From an uncultured Allobaculum sp. (GTDB lineage: Bacteria > Bacillota_I > Bacilli_A > Erysipelotrichales > Erysipelotrichaceae), in contig CAOKFJ010000125.1 of NCBI GenBank assembly GCA_948467695.1, positions 1 through 6,055 on the forward strand: a stretch of 6,055 bases of DNA. The letters run 5' to 3'. The position numbers and the translations under genes were made by a program. The notes under the pieces were generated by a model that was given only the letters and a program-made list of their open reading frames with translations, was not told where the DNA came from and searched no databases. Each line of letters opens with the position of its first letter. Within the stretch, counting starts at the first letter, position 1. This document shows, piece after piece, positions 1 through 4,963 of this stretch.

Positions 1-466
1 ATTGCTCTTTAATGGAAAGCTCGGACAGTTGCGCATTTGACTGAATTCGCTCCTGCGCTTCCTGCAGTTCAGAAAGTTCAAGCAGATTCACCGCCACACA
101 ATAAAACGTCTTTCTGCGTCCATCGTTATACTTCGCCATAAGCCATGAGAGAATCTGCATCTTCTCTTTCTGCTCCTGATTGTATTGCTCGATTCCTGAA
201 CATCTCGCTTTCTCTAAATCTGCTCTCCGCCTTTGATGAGTAATAAAAGAATCAAAGTCATCGAGGTGCTCATACCTGCCGCAAGGGTACTGATCGCATT
301 GATAACAGTATTGAACTTTATTCTGTTCGAGACTGCATCTCGCAATTGCGCAAGACTGATTTCCGTTTCCGCAGCCACCGCAGTATCCTCCCAGAAACAT
401 AGGACAAAGTCCGCAGTTCAATCCGCAAAGTGAAAGCAGCTGATTTTCCCTCTTAAAACCTTTCAT
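1..466 (-). CDS. DUF3795 domain protein (cysteine-rich, C-terminus beyond window)
   Basis: The frame is open from an ATG at 466 to the left edge, giving 155 residues without a stop, so the C-terminus is missing. The start is supported by AGAGGGGGAA at 480-471. The N-terminal half is cysteine-rich: CGLNCGLCP (14-22), GGYCGGCG (26-33), a single Cys in SCAIARC (39, 44) and YCYQCDQYPC (53-62). This spacing is typical of DUF3795, a small family of Bacillota and archaea whose cysteines probably bind a metal. Residues 100-130 contain the family-like stretch around 'YNDGRRKTFYC'. Residues from about 130 are Glu/Gln/Leu-rich and probably helical. The biochemical role of the family is not known; metal binding is inferred from the cysteine pattern only. 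The gene lies 16 nt downstream of a short, probably broken frame on the same strand and may have been co-transcribed with it. Confidence 0.85.
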   Translation of the reverse strand, partial: MKGFKRENQLLSLCGLNCGLCPMFLGGYCGGCGNGNQSCAIARCSLEQNKVQYCYQCDQYPCGRYEHLDDFDSFITHQRRRADLEKARCSGIEQYNQEQKEKMQILSWLMAKYNDGRRKTFYCVAVNLLELSELQEAQERIQSNAQLSELSIKEQ

Positions 467-482
467 GTTGTTCCCCCTCTGC

Positions 483-719
483 TTAGTGTCTGCAGCGCAA
501 ACTTTCTGTCCGCACTTTCTTTGCACCAAAATCAAAGCTCATCTCAAGAAGATTCTCCATTCTATAGCGGTTAAGCAAACCGTCCATATCGGTTACTGCA
601 GGCATATAATTCATCGATCTATCCCAAACCATCTCAGAGAGATGGTTTGAAATCTCTTTCACACAATTTTCTGCTATTTCTTGTCTGCTATCAAGGTTGT
701 AAATAATATCTGTTATTTT
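483..719 (-). pseudogene. Short open frame without a good start, probable gene remnant
   Basis: A 78-codon frame runs from just after an in-frame TAA (722-720) to a TAA at 485-483, 16 nt before the DUF3795 start. Its composition looks coding: acidic and basic residues in helical patterns and motifs such as 'MDGLLNRYRMENLLEM'. No ATG lies near its beginning. The first ATG (632) would leave 49 residues, a GTG is possible at 662, and neither has a clear ribosome binding site. Upstream, another frame (ATG at 808, 31 codons, stop 715-713) ends in ...DYKK at an A6 run. One extra A there would join the two into about 108 residues. I do not recognise the family. A decayed or frameshifted gene is most likely; a genuine small gene using GTG, or a sequencing error in the A run, remains possible. 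Confidence 0.4.
625..649. repeat. Perfect 11-bp inverted repeat, 3-nt loop
   Basis: CAAACCATCTC and GAGATGGTTTG are exact reverse complements separated by AGA. There is no T-run on either side, so a simple terminator is unlikely. It lies inside the remnant frame. It could form an mRNA hairpin or be a protein-binding palindrome; its role is unknown. Confidence 0.6.
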
Positions 720-751
720 TTATAGTCTTGCTGCAGCTTTTGCTTCTCAAA

Positions 752-799
752 CAAAAAAGAGCTCATTTTCGCAATGACCAGACTGCGGAAAATGAACTC
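752..799 (-). terminator. Rho-independent terminator of the flavodoxin operon
   Basis: Read on the minus strand, GAGTTCATTTTCCG (799-786) pairs with CGAAAATGAGCTC (771-759) with one G.T wobble and one bulged C. The loop is about 14 nt and the stem is followed at once by TTTTTTGTTT. It starts 21 nt after the flavodoxin stop codon. There is no T-run in the plus-strand direction. Confidence 0.85.
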
Positions 800-819
800 C
801 TTTAACATGTGATTTCGAA

Positions 820-1569
820 TTAACGTGCGGAAATATCGTGCTCATCGATCCAGCTTTGCAACATATCGTCATCGGCTGATGCTTCAAAGCGAGTCGGATC
901 GTCCCACTTTGCACTGCTGTCGACAAGATCGTGGAGCGCCTGATCACTGTCGCTCGCAGAAGATCCGCCGGATGTGCAGAACGGAATGATGCGCTTGCCG
1001 GAAAAATCGCCGCTTTCCATGAACGTGCTGATAATGCGCGGCGCTTTTCCATGCCATATCGGATAACCGACAAGAACGGTGTCGTAGTCATCAAGACTGG
1101 AAAGCGTCTGTGCGATCTCGGGACGTGCGGATGGATCTTCCTGTTCTCTGTCCGCTCTGCAGTCGTTGTAGTAGTCCAGGTCTTCTTCGGTATAGGGCTC
1201 GGCTGGTACGATTTCGAAGGTATCGCATCCGATCTGATCGGCAAGACGCTCGGCAATCTCTTTTGTCGTTCCGGTTGCCGAGAAATAAACGACAATCACA
1301 TTTTCTTTCTCATGCTGATCATTCGAGGCATGTCCGTCTTCAACAGCCTGAGACAGTTCAGATACCTCTGTCTGGCTTTCTGTATCAGATATAAGAGTGG
1401 AAGATGCGTTTTGATCCATCGACGAAGACGCTTTGGATACATCCTCCCTGCCTGATTCGCCTGCGCATCCTGTCATAAGAACAAGTCCAAGCGCCAGACT
1501 CATTTTCGCCAGACGACTGGCGAATACACTGACGCGCGTCAGACGAGCTGTTTTCTCTGTTCGTTTCAT
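820..1569 (-). CDS. Lipoprotein flavodoxin (surface-tethered FMN protein)
   Basis: A 249-residue protein. An N-terminal signal of basic residues followed by a hydrophobic run ends in LMTGC (Cys35), a slightly irregular lipobox with Met at -3. This predicts export and lipid anchoring on the outer face of the membrane. A Ser/Asp/Glu-rich linker (about 36-88) leads into a flavodoxin domain: beta strand VIVVYFS, FMN phosphate loop SATGTT (97-102), YPIWHGKAP (169-177) contacting the flavin, and the CTSGGS loop (198-203). The fold matches the flavodoxin_4 type. The frame is open to 1656, but the ATG at 1569 is preferred: AAAGGA lies 11 nt upstream and a signal peptide follows directly. Last gene of the minus-strand unit, 90 nt after the acetyltransferase stop and followed by a terminator. 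FMN binding is inferred from motifs; the redox partner is unknown. Confidence 0.88.
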   Translation of the reverse strand: MKRTEKTARLTRVSVFASRLAKMSLALGLVLMTGCAGESGREDVSKASSSMDQNASSTLISDTESQTEVSELSQAVEDGHASNDQHEKENVIVVYFSATGTTKEIAERLADQIGCDTFEIVPAEPYTEEDLDYYNDCRADREQEDPSARPEIAQTLSSLDDYDTVLVGYPIWHGKAPRIISTFMESGDFSGKRIIPFCTSGGSSASDSDQALHDLVDSSAKWDDPTRFEASADDDMLQSWIDEHDISAR

Positions 1570-1659
1570 ATTCAAATACATCCTTTCGGTGATACGTATG
1601 AAAATCCATCTTTCACAAAGCAATTCCTTCAGCGTTGCTGATCCACACAGCGGCACTGC

Positions 1660-2292
1660 TCAATAGCGATCCGGCTGCGGCAGTTCTCTATACGCTGCAA
1701 GACCAGCCGCCTCTTCAAGCGGGTGGATGCGTTTGATCACGCGCGCCGGCACGCCGCCAACAACGGTATATGGTTCAACGTCGCTGGTAACAACCGCTCC
1801 TGCCGCAACAACCGCCCAGTCGCCGATGCTCACGCCCGCAAGTACCGTCGCGTTTGAACCAATCCATACATTGTTTCCAATATGAATGGGCGCGTAGTGA
1901 TTTTTTCGGTTGTTTGCGGGATCAAGATCGTGATTGATTGTCGCCAGGACAACGTTATGACCGATCAGGGCGTGATCTCCGATGTAGATGCCTCCCTGAT
2001 CCTGAAAATGGCAGCCCGAATTGAGAAACACATCGCATCCAAAGGTAATATTTTTGCCGAAATCCGCGTAAAACGGCGGAAACAGTCGGAAAGATTCATC
2101 TACCGGCTTGCCAGTCATTTCGCTCATCAATTCGCGCAGTTCTTCGGGAGTATGGTATTTCGAATTGATCTCCATACTGATGCGAATCGCGTCCTGCACC
2201 AGCTGCATCGCCATTTGCGATCTTTCCTCGCGTATTTCTTCAGGAATTTCTTTGCCTGTGTATCCGGCAATAACATCGTCAATCGTAACCAT
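1660..2292 (-). CDS. Sugar O-acetyltransferase, LacA/Maa type (hexapeptide repeat)
   Basis: A 210-residue left-handed beta-helix acyltransferase that would transfer acetyl from acetyl-CoA to a sugar or similar hydroxyl in the cytoplasm, as homotrimers in this family. The N-terminal helical region (about 20-65) precedes [15 protein letters not shown], then [16 protein letters not shown]. The catalytic His is in TINHD (His121). Hexapeptide turns follow through [21 protein letters not shown] (from 138), and VPARVIK (181-187) closes the acetyl-CoA site. All are as in maltose/galactoside acetyltransferases. The start was set at ATG 2292 because AAAGGA lies 6 nt upstream. In-frame ATGs at 2346 and 2313 lack ribosome binding sites and would add residues not expected in the family. 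It sits 105 nt after the hydrolase, with a hairpin between. The real acceptor cannot be read from sequence. Confidence 0.92.
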   Translation of the reverse strand: MVTIDDVIAGYTGKEIPEEIREERSQMAMQLVQDAIRISMEINSKYHTPEELRELMSEMTGKPVDESFRLFPPFYADFGKNITFGCDVFLNSGCHFQDQGGIYIGDHALIGHNVVLATINHDLDPANNRKNHYAPIHIGNNVWIGSNATVLAGVSIGDWAVVAAGAVVTSDVEPYTVVGGVPARVIKRIHPLEEAAGLAAYRELPQPDRY

Positions 2293-2298
2293 AAGCTG

Positions 2299-2304
2299 TC
2301 CTTT
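2299..2304 (-). promoter_or_regulatory. Ribosome binding site deciding the acetyltransferase start
   Basis: AAAGGA, read on the minus strand, lies 6 nt before the ATG at 2292. It falls inside the longer open frame, so it argues against the two upstream ATGs. Confidence 0.7.
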
Positions 2305-2340
2305 CGTATTCATGGATCGTGCATATCTACATGCATATAC

Positions 2341-2378
2341 AGCCATCTCAAAATGCGCTATGCGATTTCGGGATGGCT
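2341..2378. repeat. Hairpin between hydrolase and acetyltransferase genes
   Basis: AGCCATC (2341-2347) pairs with GATGGCT (2372-2378). Inside these arms, CGAAATCGC pairs with GCG(C)ATTTTG (minus-strand sense) around an ATA loop, with one mismatch and one bulged base. It lies 20 nt downstream of the hydrolase stop. On the minus strand no T-run follows, so it is more likely an RNA-processing or mRNA-stabilising hairpin than a terminator. On the plus strand it is followed by TTTGTTTATGTTG, which could give weak termination of antisense transcription. Confidence 0.5.
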
Positions 2379-2397
2379 TTGTTTATGTTGAATTGTT

Positions 2398-3438
2398 CTA
2401 TTTCAGATTCGTCTTGAAGAAATCATCAAGTTTTTCAAATGGAATCTTGTCCATGTTGTCGTAGAGATCCACATGGTCGGCTTCGGGAATGATCAGCAGT
2501 TCTTTGGGTTCGGGCGCTGCTCTGTAGACATCTTCGCTGTAGTAGCGCGAGTGCGCGTTTTCACCCGCGACAAGCAGAAGCGGGCGTCCTTCAAGATCTG
2601 CAAGATTTGTCATCTGCGCGTATTCCCAGAAACTCCAGGGCATTGTCGCTGTCCAGGCGCTGACGAAGTTTACTGCGCGAGGATGACGGGCGCGTTTGAC
2701 GTAATAGTTATAAAACGCTTTAAATGCGGGATCGGCGTCTTCACCAGGTTCGATCGAAGGATCGATGGGAGCGGTGAGAAGATTTCCTTCTTCATCAAAA
2801 CCGATCTCATGGTTGCCCAGCGCGAACGTTCCGCTTTCAGCATCTTTCCATCGCTGCGCCGCGAGATAGTCGCGAATCTCTCGTCTCTGCTCCTTTGTGT
2901 AGTAGTCCAGATGACCTTTGCTCATGTCGCGGCTCATGTCGTACATCGAGCAGGTCGCTACGGCTTTGATGCGCGGATCCATTGCTGCTGCCGTAATCGC
3001 CATGCCGGACAGTCCGCAGATGCCGATAGCGCCGATGCGGTTTCGATCCACAATATCAAGCAGACCGATGAAGTCGACTGCCGCGCTGAAGTCTTCGGTA
3101 AAGATATCGGGAGAAGCCGTATTGCGCACTTTTCCGTCGCTCTCGCCGCAGAAAGAGGGATCGAAAGCCAGCGTTACAAAACCAAGCGATGCCATTTTCT
3201 GCGCGTACAGACCGGCAGCCTGCTCTTTTACCGCGCCGAAGGGACCGGCAATGACAAGCGCAGGATATTTCCTGTTGTTTGATTCGCTGTCTGCGCCTTC
3301 TGGCACATACAGATGTCCGGCTAGTTCAATTCCATAGCGATTGGAAAAGCGGACCGGGTACATATGTACAGCAGGATTGATTTCGAAAGTTCGTGTGTCC
3401 TGCTCTGGTGTAACGAGTTTGAATTCCTGAATCTTCAT
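2398..3438 (-). CDS. Alpha/beta hydrolase (YcjY / dienelactone-hydrolase-like)
   Basis: A 346-residue cytoplasmic alpha/beta hydrolase, close to full length for the widespread 'GICG' family of Bacteroidota and Bacillota. Visible parts: early strands with PALVIAGPFGAVKEQ (59-73, oxyanion region), AFDPSFCGESDG (91-102), the nucleophile elbow IGICGLSGMA (138-147) and a lid with MYDMSRDMSKGHLDYYT (165-181). The C-terminal LLLVAGENAHSRYYSE (287-302) supplies the acid, and ADHVDLYD (320-327) holds the catalytic His322. The nucleophile is not a plain GxSxG: Cys141 or Ser144 are candidates, Cys as in dienelactone hydrolases. The start ATG is 2 nt after the TGA of the 81-aa gene, with AAGGAG 8 nt upstream inside that gene, so the two are probably translationally coupled. 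Ester, lactone or thioester hydrolysis is inferred; the substrate is unknown. Confidence 0.88.
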   Translation of the reverse strand: MKIQEFKLVTPEQDTRTFEINPAVHMYPVRFSNRYGIELAGHLYVPEGADSESNNRKYPALVIAGPFGAVKEQAAGLYAQKMASLGFVTLAFDPSFCGESDGKVRNTASPDIFTEDFSAAVDFIGLLDIVDRNRIGAIGICGLSGMAITAAAMDPRIKAVATCSMYDMSRDMSKGHLDYYTKEQRREIRDYLAAQRWKDAESGTFALGNHEIGFDEEGNLLTAPIDPSIEPGEDADPAFKAFYNYYVKRARHPRAVNFVSAWTATMPWSFWEYAQMTNLADLEGRPLLLVAGENAHSRYYSEDVYRAAPEPKELLIIPEADHVDLYDNMDKIPFEKLDDFFKTNLK

Positions 3439-3440
3439 GA

Positions 3441-3686
3441 TCAGTTCTCCTTTTGATTCATGTACGACTTGAGGGAATACAGAAGATAGTCGAGCGTATC
3501 TACACGCCGCTGCGCCTGATGAAGATTGACAACAAGCGTTTTGCGATGTGCTCGCAGCGCTTTTATCATTGCGCCATACTGTTCTTTTTCCACCATAGCC
3601 ATGAAGTTTGATGTCATTTCTTCATCAAAGGCGGCGTCCTGAAGAATGATCTCCAGCGACGATCTGGCTGTCTGTTCTAGTTTCAT
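3441..3686 (-). CDS. Small helical protein of unknown function (81 aa)
   Basis: I do not recognise a named family. The 81 residues are charged and predicted all-helical, with no signal peptide, membrane segment or cysteine. Residues 1-45 form an acidic helical region (LEIILQDAAFDEEM). Residues 46-76 start with RAHRKTL and carry Leu/Val/Met at heptad-like spacing (51, 55, 62, 65, 69, 72, 76), suggesting a coiled coil that could mediate dimerisation, as in the C-terminal helix of MerR-type regulators but without a DNA-binding part. AAGGGA lies 6 nt before the ATG. It is the first gene of the minus-strand unit, next to the LysR-controlled gap, and its stop is 2 nt from the hydrolase ATG. This tight linkage suggests a partner or accessory of the hydrolase, or a small regulator; both are inference. 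Confidence 0.75.
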   Translation of the reverse strand: MKLEQTARSSLEIILQDAAFDEEMTSNFMAMVEKEQYGAMIKALRAHRKTLVVNLHQAQRRVDTLDYLLYSLKSYMNQKEN

Positions 3687-3756
3687 TGTCTTTCCCTTCG
3701 ATTTCGTACATTTGTCGATTCATGTTGTATCTGTAGTATGAACCCATAGCCTTTCG

Positions 3757-3771
3757 ATATAAAATACATAT
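3757..3771. promoter_or_regulatory. Possible second LysR box (ATAT-N7-ATAT)
   Basis: A 15-bp dyad with T-N11-A spacing, centred 30 bp (about three helical turns) from the better box at 3787-3801. That arrangement fits recognition and activation sites of LysR proteins. The surrounding DNA is very AT-rich, so chance is a real alternative. Confidence 0.3.
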
Positions 3772-3786
3772 ATTAAATGATATACG

Positions 3787-3801
3787 ATACCTTTTAAGTA
3801 T
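3787..3801. promoter_or_regulatory. Candidate LysR-type recognition box (ATAC-N7-GTAT)
   Basis: ATAC and GTAT are inverted repeats 7 bp apart, giving the T-N11-A pattern known for LysR-family operators. It sits about 90 bp before the LysR start and about 100 bp before the divergent operon start. Binding by the neighbouring LysR protein is inferred from position. Confidence 0.45.
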
Positions 3802-3821
3802 GGTTAATCAGATAGAATCCG

Positions 3822-3838
3822 CGGGTTTTGAAAACTCG
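3822..3838. repeat. 17-nt palindrome upstream of the LysR gene
   Basis: CGGGTTTTGAAAACTCG has 8-bp arms around a central G with one G/T mismatch. It lies about 50 nt before the LysR start. It could be an operator for autoregulation or a hairpin in the leader; no T-run follows it. Confidence 0.45.
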
Positions 3839-3877
3839 AACGGATACACCCAGATGCAATACGGTATCGAGAGTCAC

Positions 3878-3882
3878 AGGAG
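3878..3882 (+). promoter_or_regulatory. Ribosome binding site deciding the LysR start
   Basis: AGGAG directly abuts the ATG at 3883, too close for initiation there, and stands 6 nt before the ATG at 3889. The second ATG is therefore the better start. Confidence 0.7.
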
Positions 3883-3888
3883 ATGGAT

Positions 3889-4788
3889 ATGGACATTCGC
3901 ACTCTTCACTATTTTCTGACTGTTGCGCGCGAGGAAAACATCACACGCGCTGCCGAGCAGCTTCACATGACACAGCCTCCGCTCTCCCGCGCCCTCAAGG
4001 ATCTCGAAGAAGAAATCGGCAAGCCGCTGCTCATCCGCAGCGGAAGACGCATTGAACTGACGCAGGCGGGGATGCTGCTGCGCAAACGCGCCGAGGAAAT
4101 CCTCGACCTGGTCGAAAAGACGCAGGAAGAACTGACCGGTACCGATGACAGGATCTCCGGCGATGTCAGACTTGGATGCGGCGAAACAGATGCCATGTCG
4201 TATCTGGCTTATATTGCCGGCATCATTCGCGAGACGCATCCACTCGTTCGGTTTCGACTGTACAGCGGCGATGCCGAACGCGTGCTTGAACGTCTCGACC
4301 GAGGACTGATTGACTTTGGTCTTCTGATCGGCGAAGTGGATACCGCCAAATATGAATACATCCGGATGCCGATGTTCGATACATGGGGCGTGCTCATGCG
4401 TGCAGATGCTCCGCTTGCTTCAAAACCATTCGTCACACCGGAAGATCTTGTCGATCAGCCGCTCATTCTTTCCCATCAGGTGGATCGAAACAGCGAAGTA
4501 GCCGGATGGTTTGCGCAGCAGCCTGAAAATGAGCAGATTGTGGCTATGTACGATCTGGTCTTCAATGCCTCGCTGTTTGTCAGACAGGGGCTTGGCTACG
4601 CGATCACACTCGACAAGCTGATCAACACTTCAGGAGAGAGCGAACTGTGTTTTCGTCCGCTTAATCCGCCTCTAAGGGCGCAGCTTCGTCTGGTCTGGAA
4701 GAAATACCAGATTTTCTCGCCGGCAGCGCGGCTGTTTCTGGATGTGCTCAAAGAAGAACTTTCAAAACTCATCAACTGGAGACCGTAA
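3889..4788 (+). CDS. LysR-family transcriptional regulator
   Basis: A 299-residue LysR-type regulator of standard length. The N-terminal winged helix-turn-helix covers residues 1-60: LHYFLTVAREENITRAAEQL, then HMTQPPLSRALKDLEEEIG with the recognition helix at about 28-36, and RRIELTQAG in the wing. A linker helix (about 60-85) precedes the two-lobed effector-binding domain (about 90-292), which shows LERLDRGLIDFGLLIGEVD (133-151) and VRQGLGYAITLDKL (231-244), both typical positions. The ATG six bases upstream (3883) is rejected because AGGAG touches it. It is transcribed away from the 81-aa/hydrolase/acetyltransferase/flavodoxin genes, with LysR boxes between, so it most likely controls that unit and itself. 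The inducer cannot be told from sequence. Confidence 0.95.
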   Translation: MDIRTLHYFLTVAREENITRAAEQLHMTQPPLSRALKDLEEEIGKPLLIRSGRRIELTQAGMLLRKRAEEILDLVEKTQEELTGTDDRISGDVRLGCGETDAMSYLAYIAGIIRETHPLVRFRLYSGDAERVLERLDRGLIDFGLLIGEVDTAKYEYIRMPMFDTWGVLMRADAPLASKPFVTPEDLVDQPLILSHQVDRNSEVAGWFAQQPENEQIVAMYDLVFNASLFVRQGLGYAITLDKLINTSGESELCFRPLNPPLRAQLRLVWKKYQIFSPAARLFLDVLKEELSKLINWRP

Positions 4789-4838
4789 ACAATCCATTTG
4801 TCTTGCGTTCTGGATTTCTGGTCAGGTGACGAAAAAGA

Positions 4839-4884
4839 AAACGCCATATGCGCCGCGATTTGATTCGCTTCGCATATGGCGTTT
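4839..4884. terminator. Bidirectional terminator between convergent genes
   Basis: AAACGCCATATGCG (4839-4852) and CGCATATGGCGTTT (4871-4884) form a perfect 14-bp stem. The 18-nt apical loop can fold further through GCGA/TCGC. On the minus strand the stem is followed by CTTTTTC (after the TTT in the arm), a good T-tract that would end the repeat-protein gene stopping at 4964. On the plus strand only a short T-rich stretch (TTTGTTC) follows, so termination of LysR is weaker but plausible. Confidence 0.8.
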
Positions 4885-4963
4885 GTTCATGTATAGAGTG
4901 CAAGTCTGGAAATCTTCATCACGAATTCGATTTCCTCATGAAAGAGACTTCGTGTATGTTCGT

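Larger units (their letters stand above)
3687..3888. promoter_or_regulatory. Divergent control region between the 81-aa operon and LysR gene
   Basis: About 200 AT-rich bases separate two divergent starts, the usual place for a LysR regulator to control both its own gene and the neighbouring operon. The stretch holds two T-N11-A boxes and a 17-nt palindrome, listed separately. No pair of -35 and -10 hexamers stands out. TAGAAT (3814-3819) on the plus strand and CATACT on the minus strand (3742-3737) are possible -10 elements with poor -35 partners, as is common for activator-dependent promoters. Confidence 0.6.

Noticed and set aside
233..650. Two small plus-strand frames (233-433 and 465-650)
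   Set aside because: They lie opposite the DUF3795 gene and the remnant frame; the minus-strand reading has family motifs and a ribosome binding site.
719..750. Possible minus-strand promoter TTGAGA ... TATAAA after the terminator
   Set aside because: The spacing is 20 nt, too long for a normal promoter.
931..1455. Plus-strand open frame (174 codons) opposite the flavodoxin
   Set aside because: Antisense shadow of a gene with clear flavodoxin motifs; composition is not protein-like.
1570..1656. Longer flavodoxin start at 1656
   Set aside because: No ribosome binding site there, and the extra 29 residues would bury the lipoprotein signal.
2320..2338. Direct repeat TGCATAT twice, 12 bp apart, upstream of the acetyltransferase
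   Set aside because: Short and AT-rich; no promoter fits around it, so chance is likely.
1882..2391. Plus-strand open frame (169 codons) opposite the acetyltransferase
   Set aside because: Antisense shadow of a well-conserved hexapeptide-repeat enzyme, with no motif of its own.
2473..3282. Long plus-strand open frame (269 codons) opposite the hydrolase
   Set aside because: It mirrors the coding strand of a clear alpha/beta hydrolase, shows no recognisable domain and has no ribosome binding site.
3785..3869. CGATACC and GGTATCG inverted repeats 71 nt apart
   Set aside because: Seven bases at this distance in an AT-rich region are easily due to chance; the T-N11-A box explains the first copy better.
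4908..4935. Inverted repeat GGAAATC/GATTTCC with 14-nt loop
   Set aside because: Only 7 bp, no T-run on either strand, and the strong terminator is next to it.
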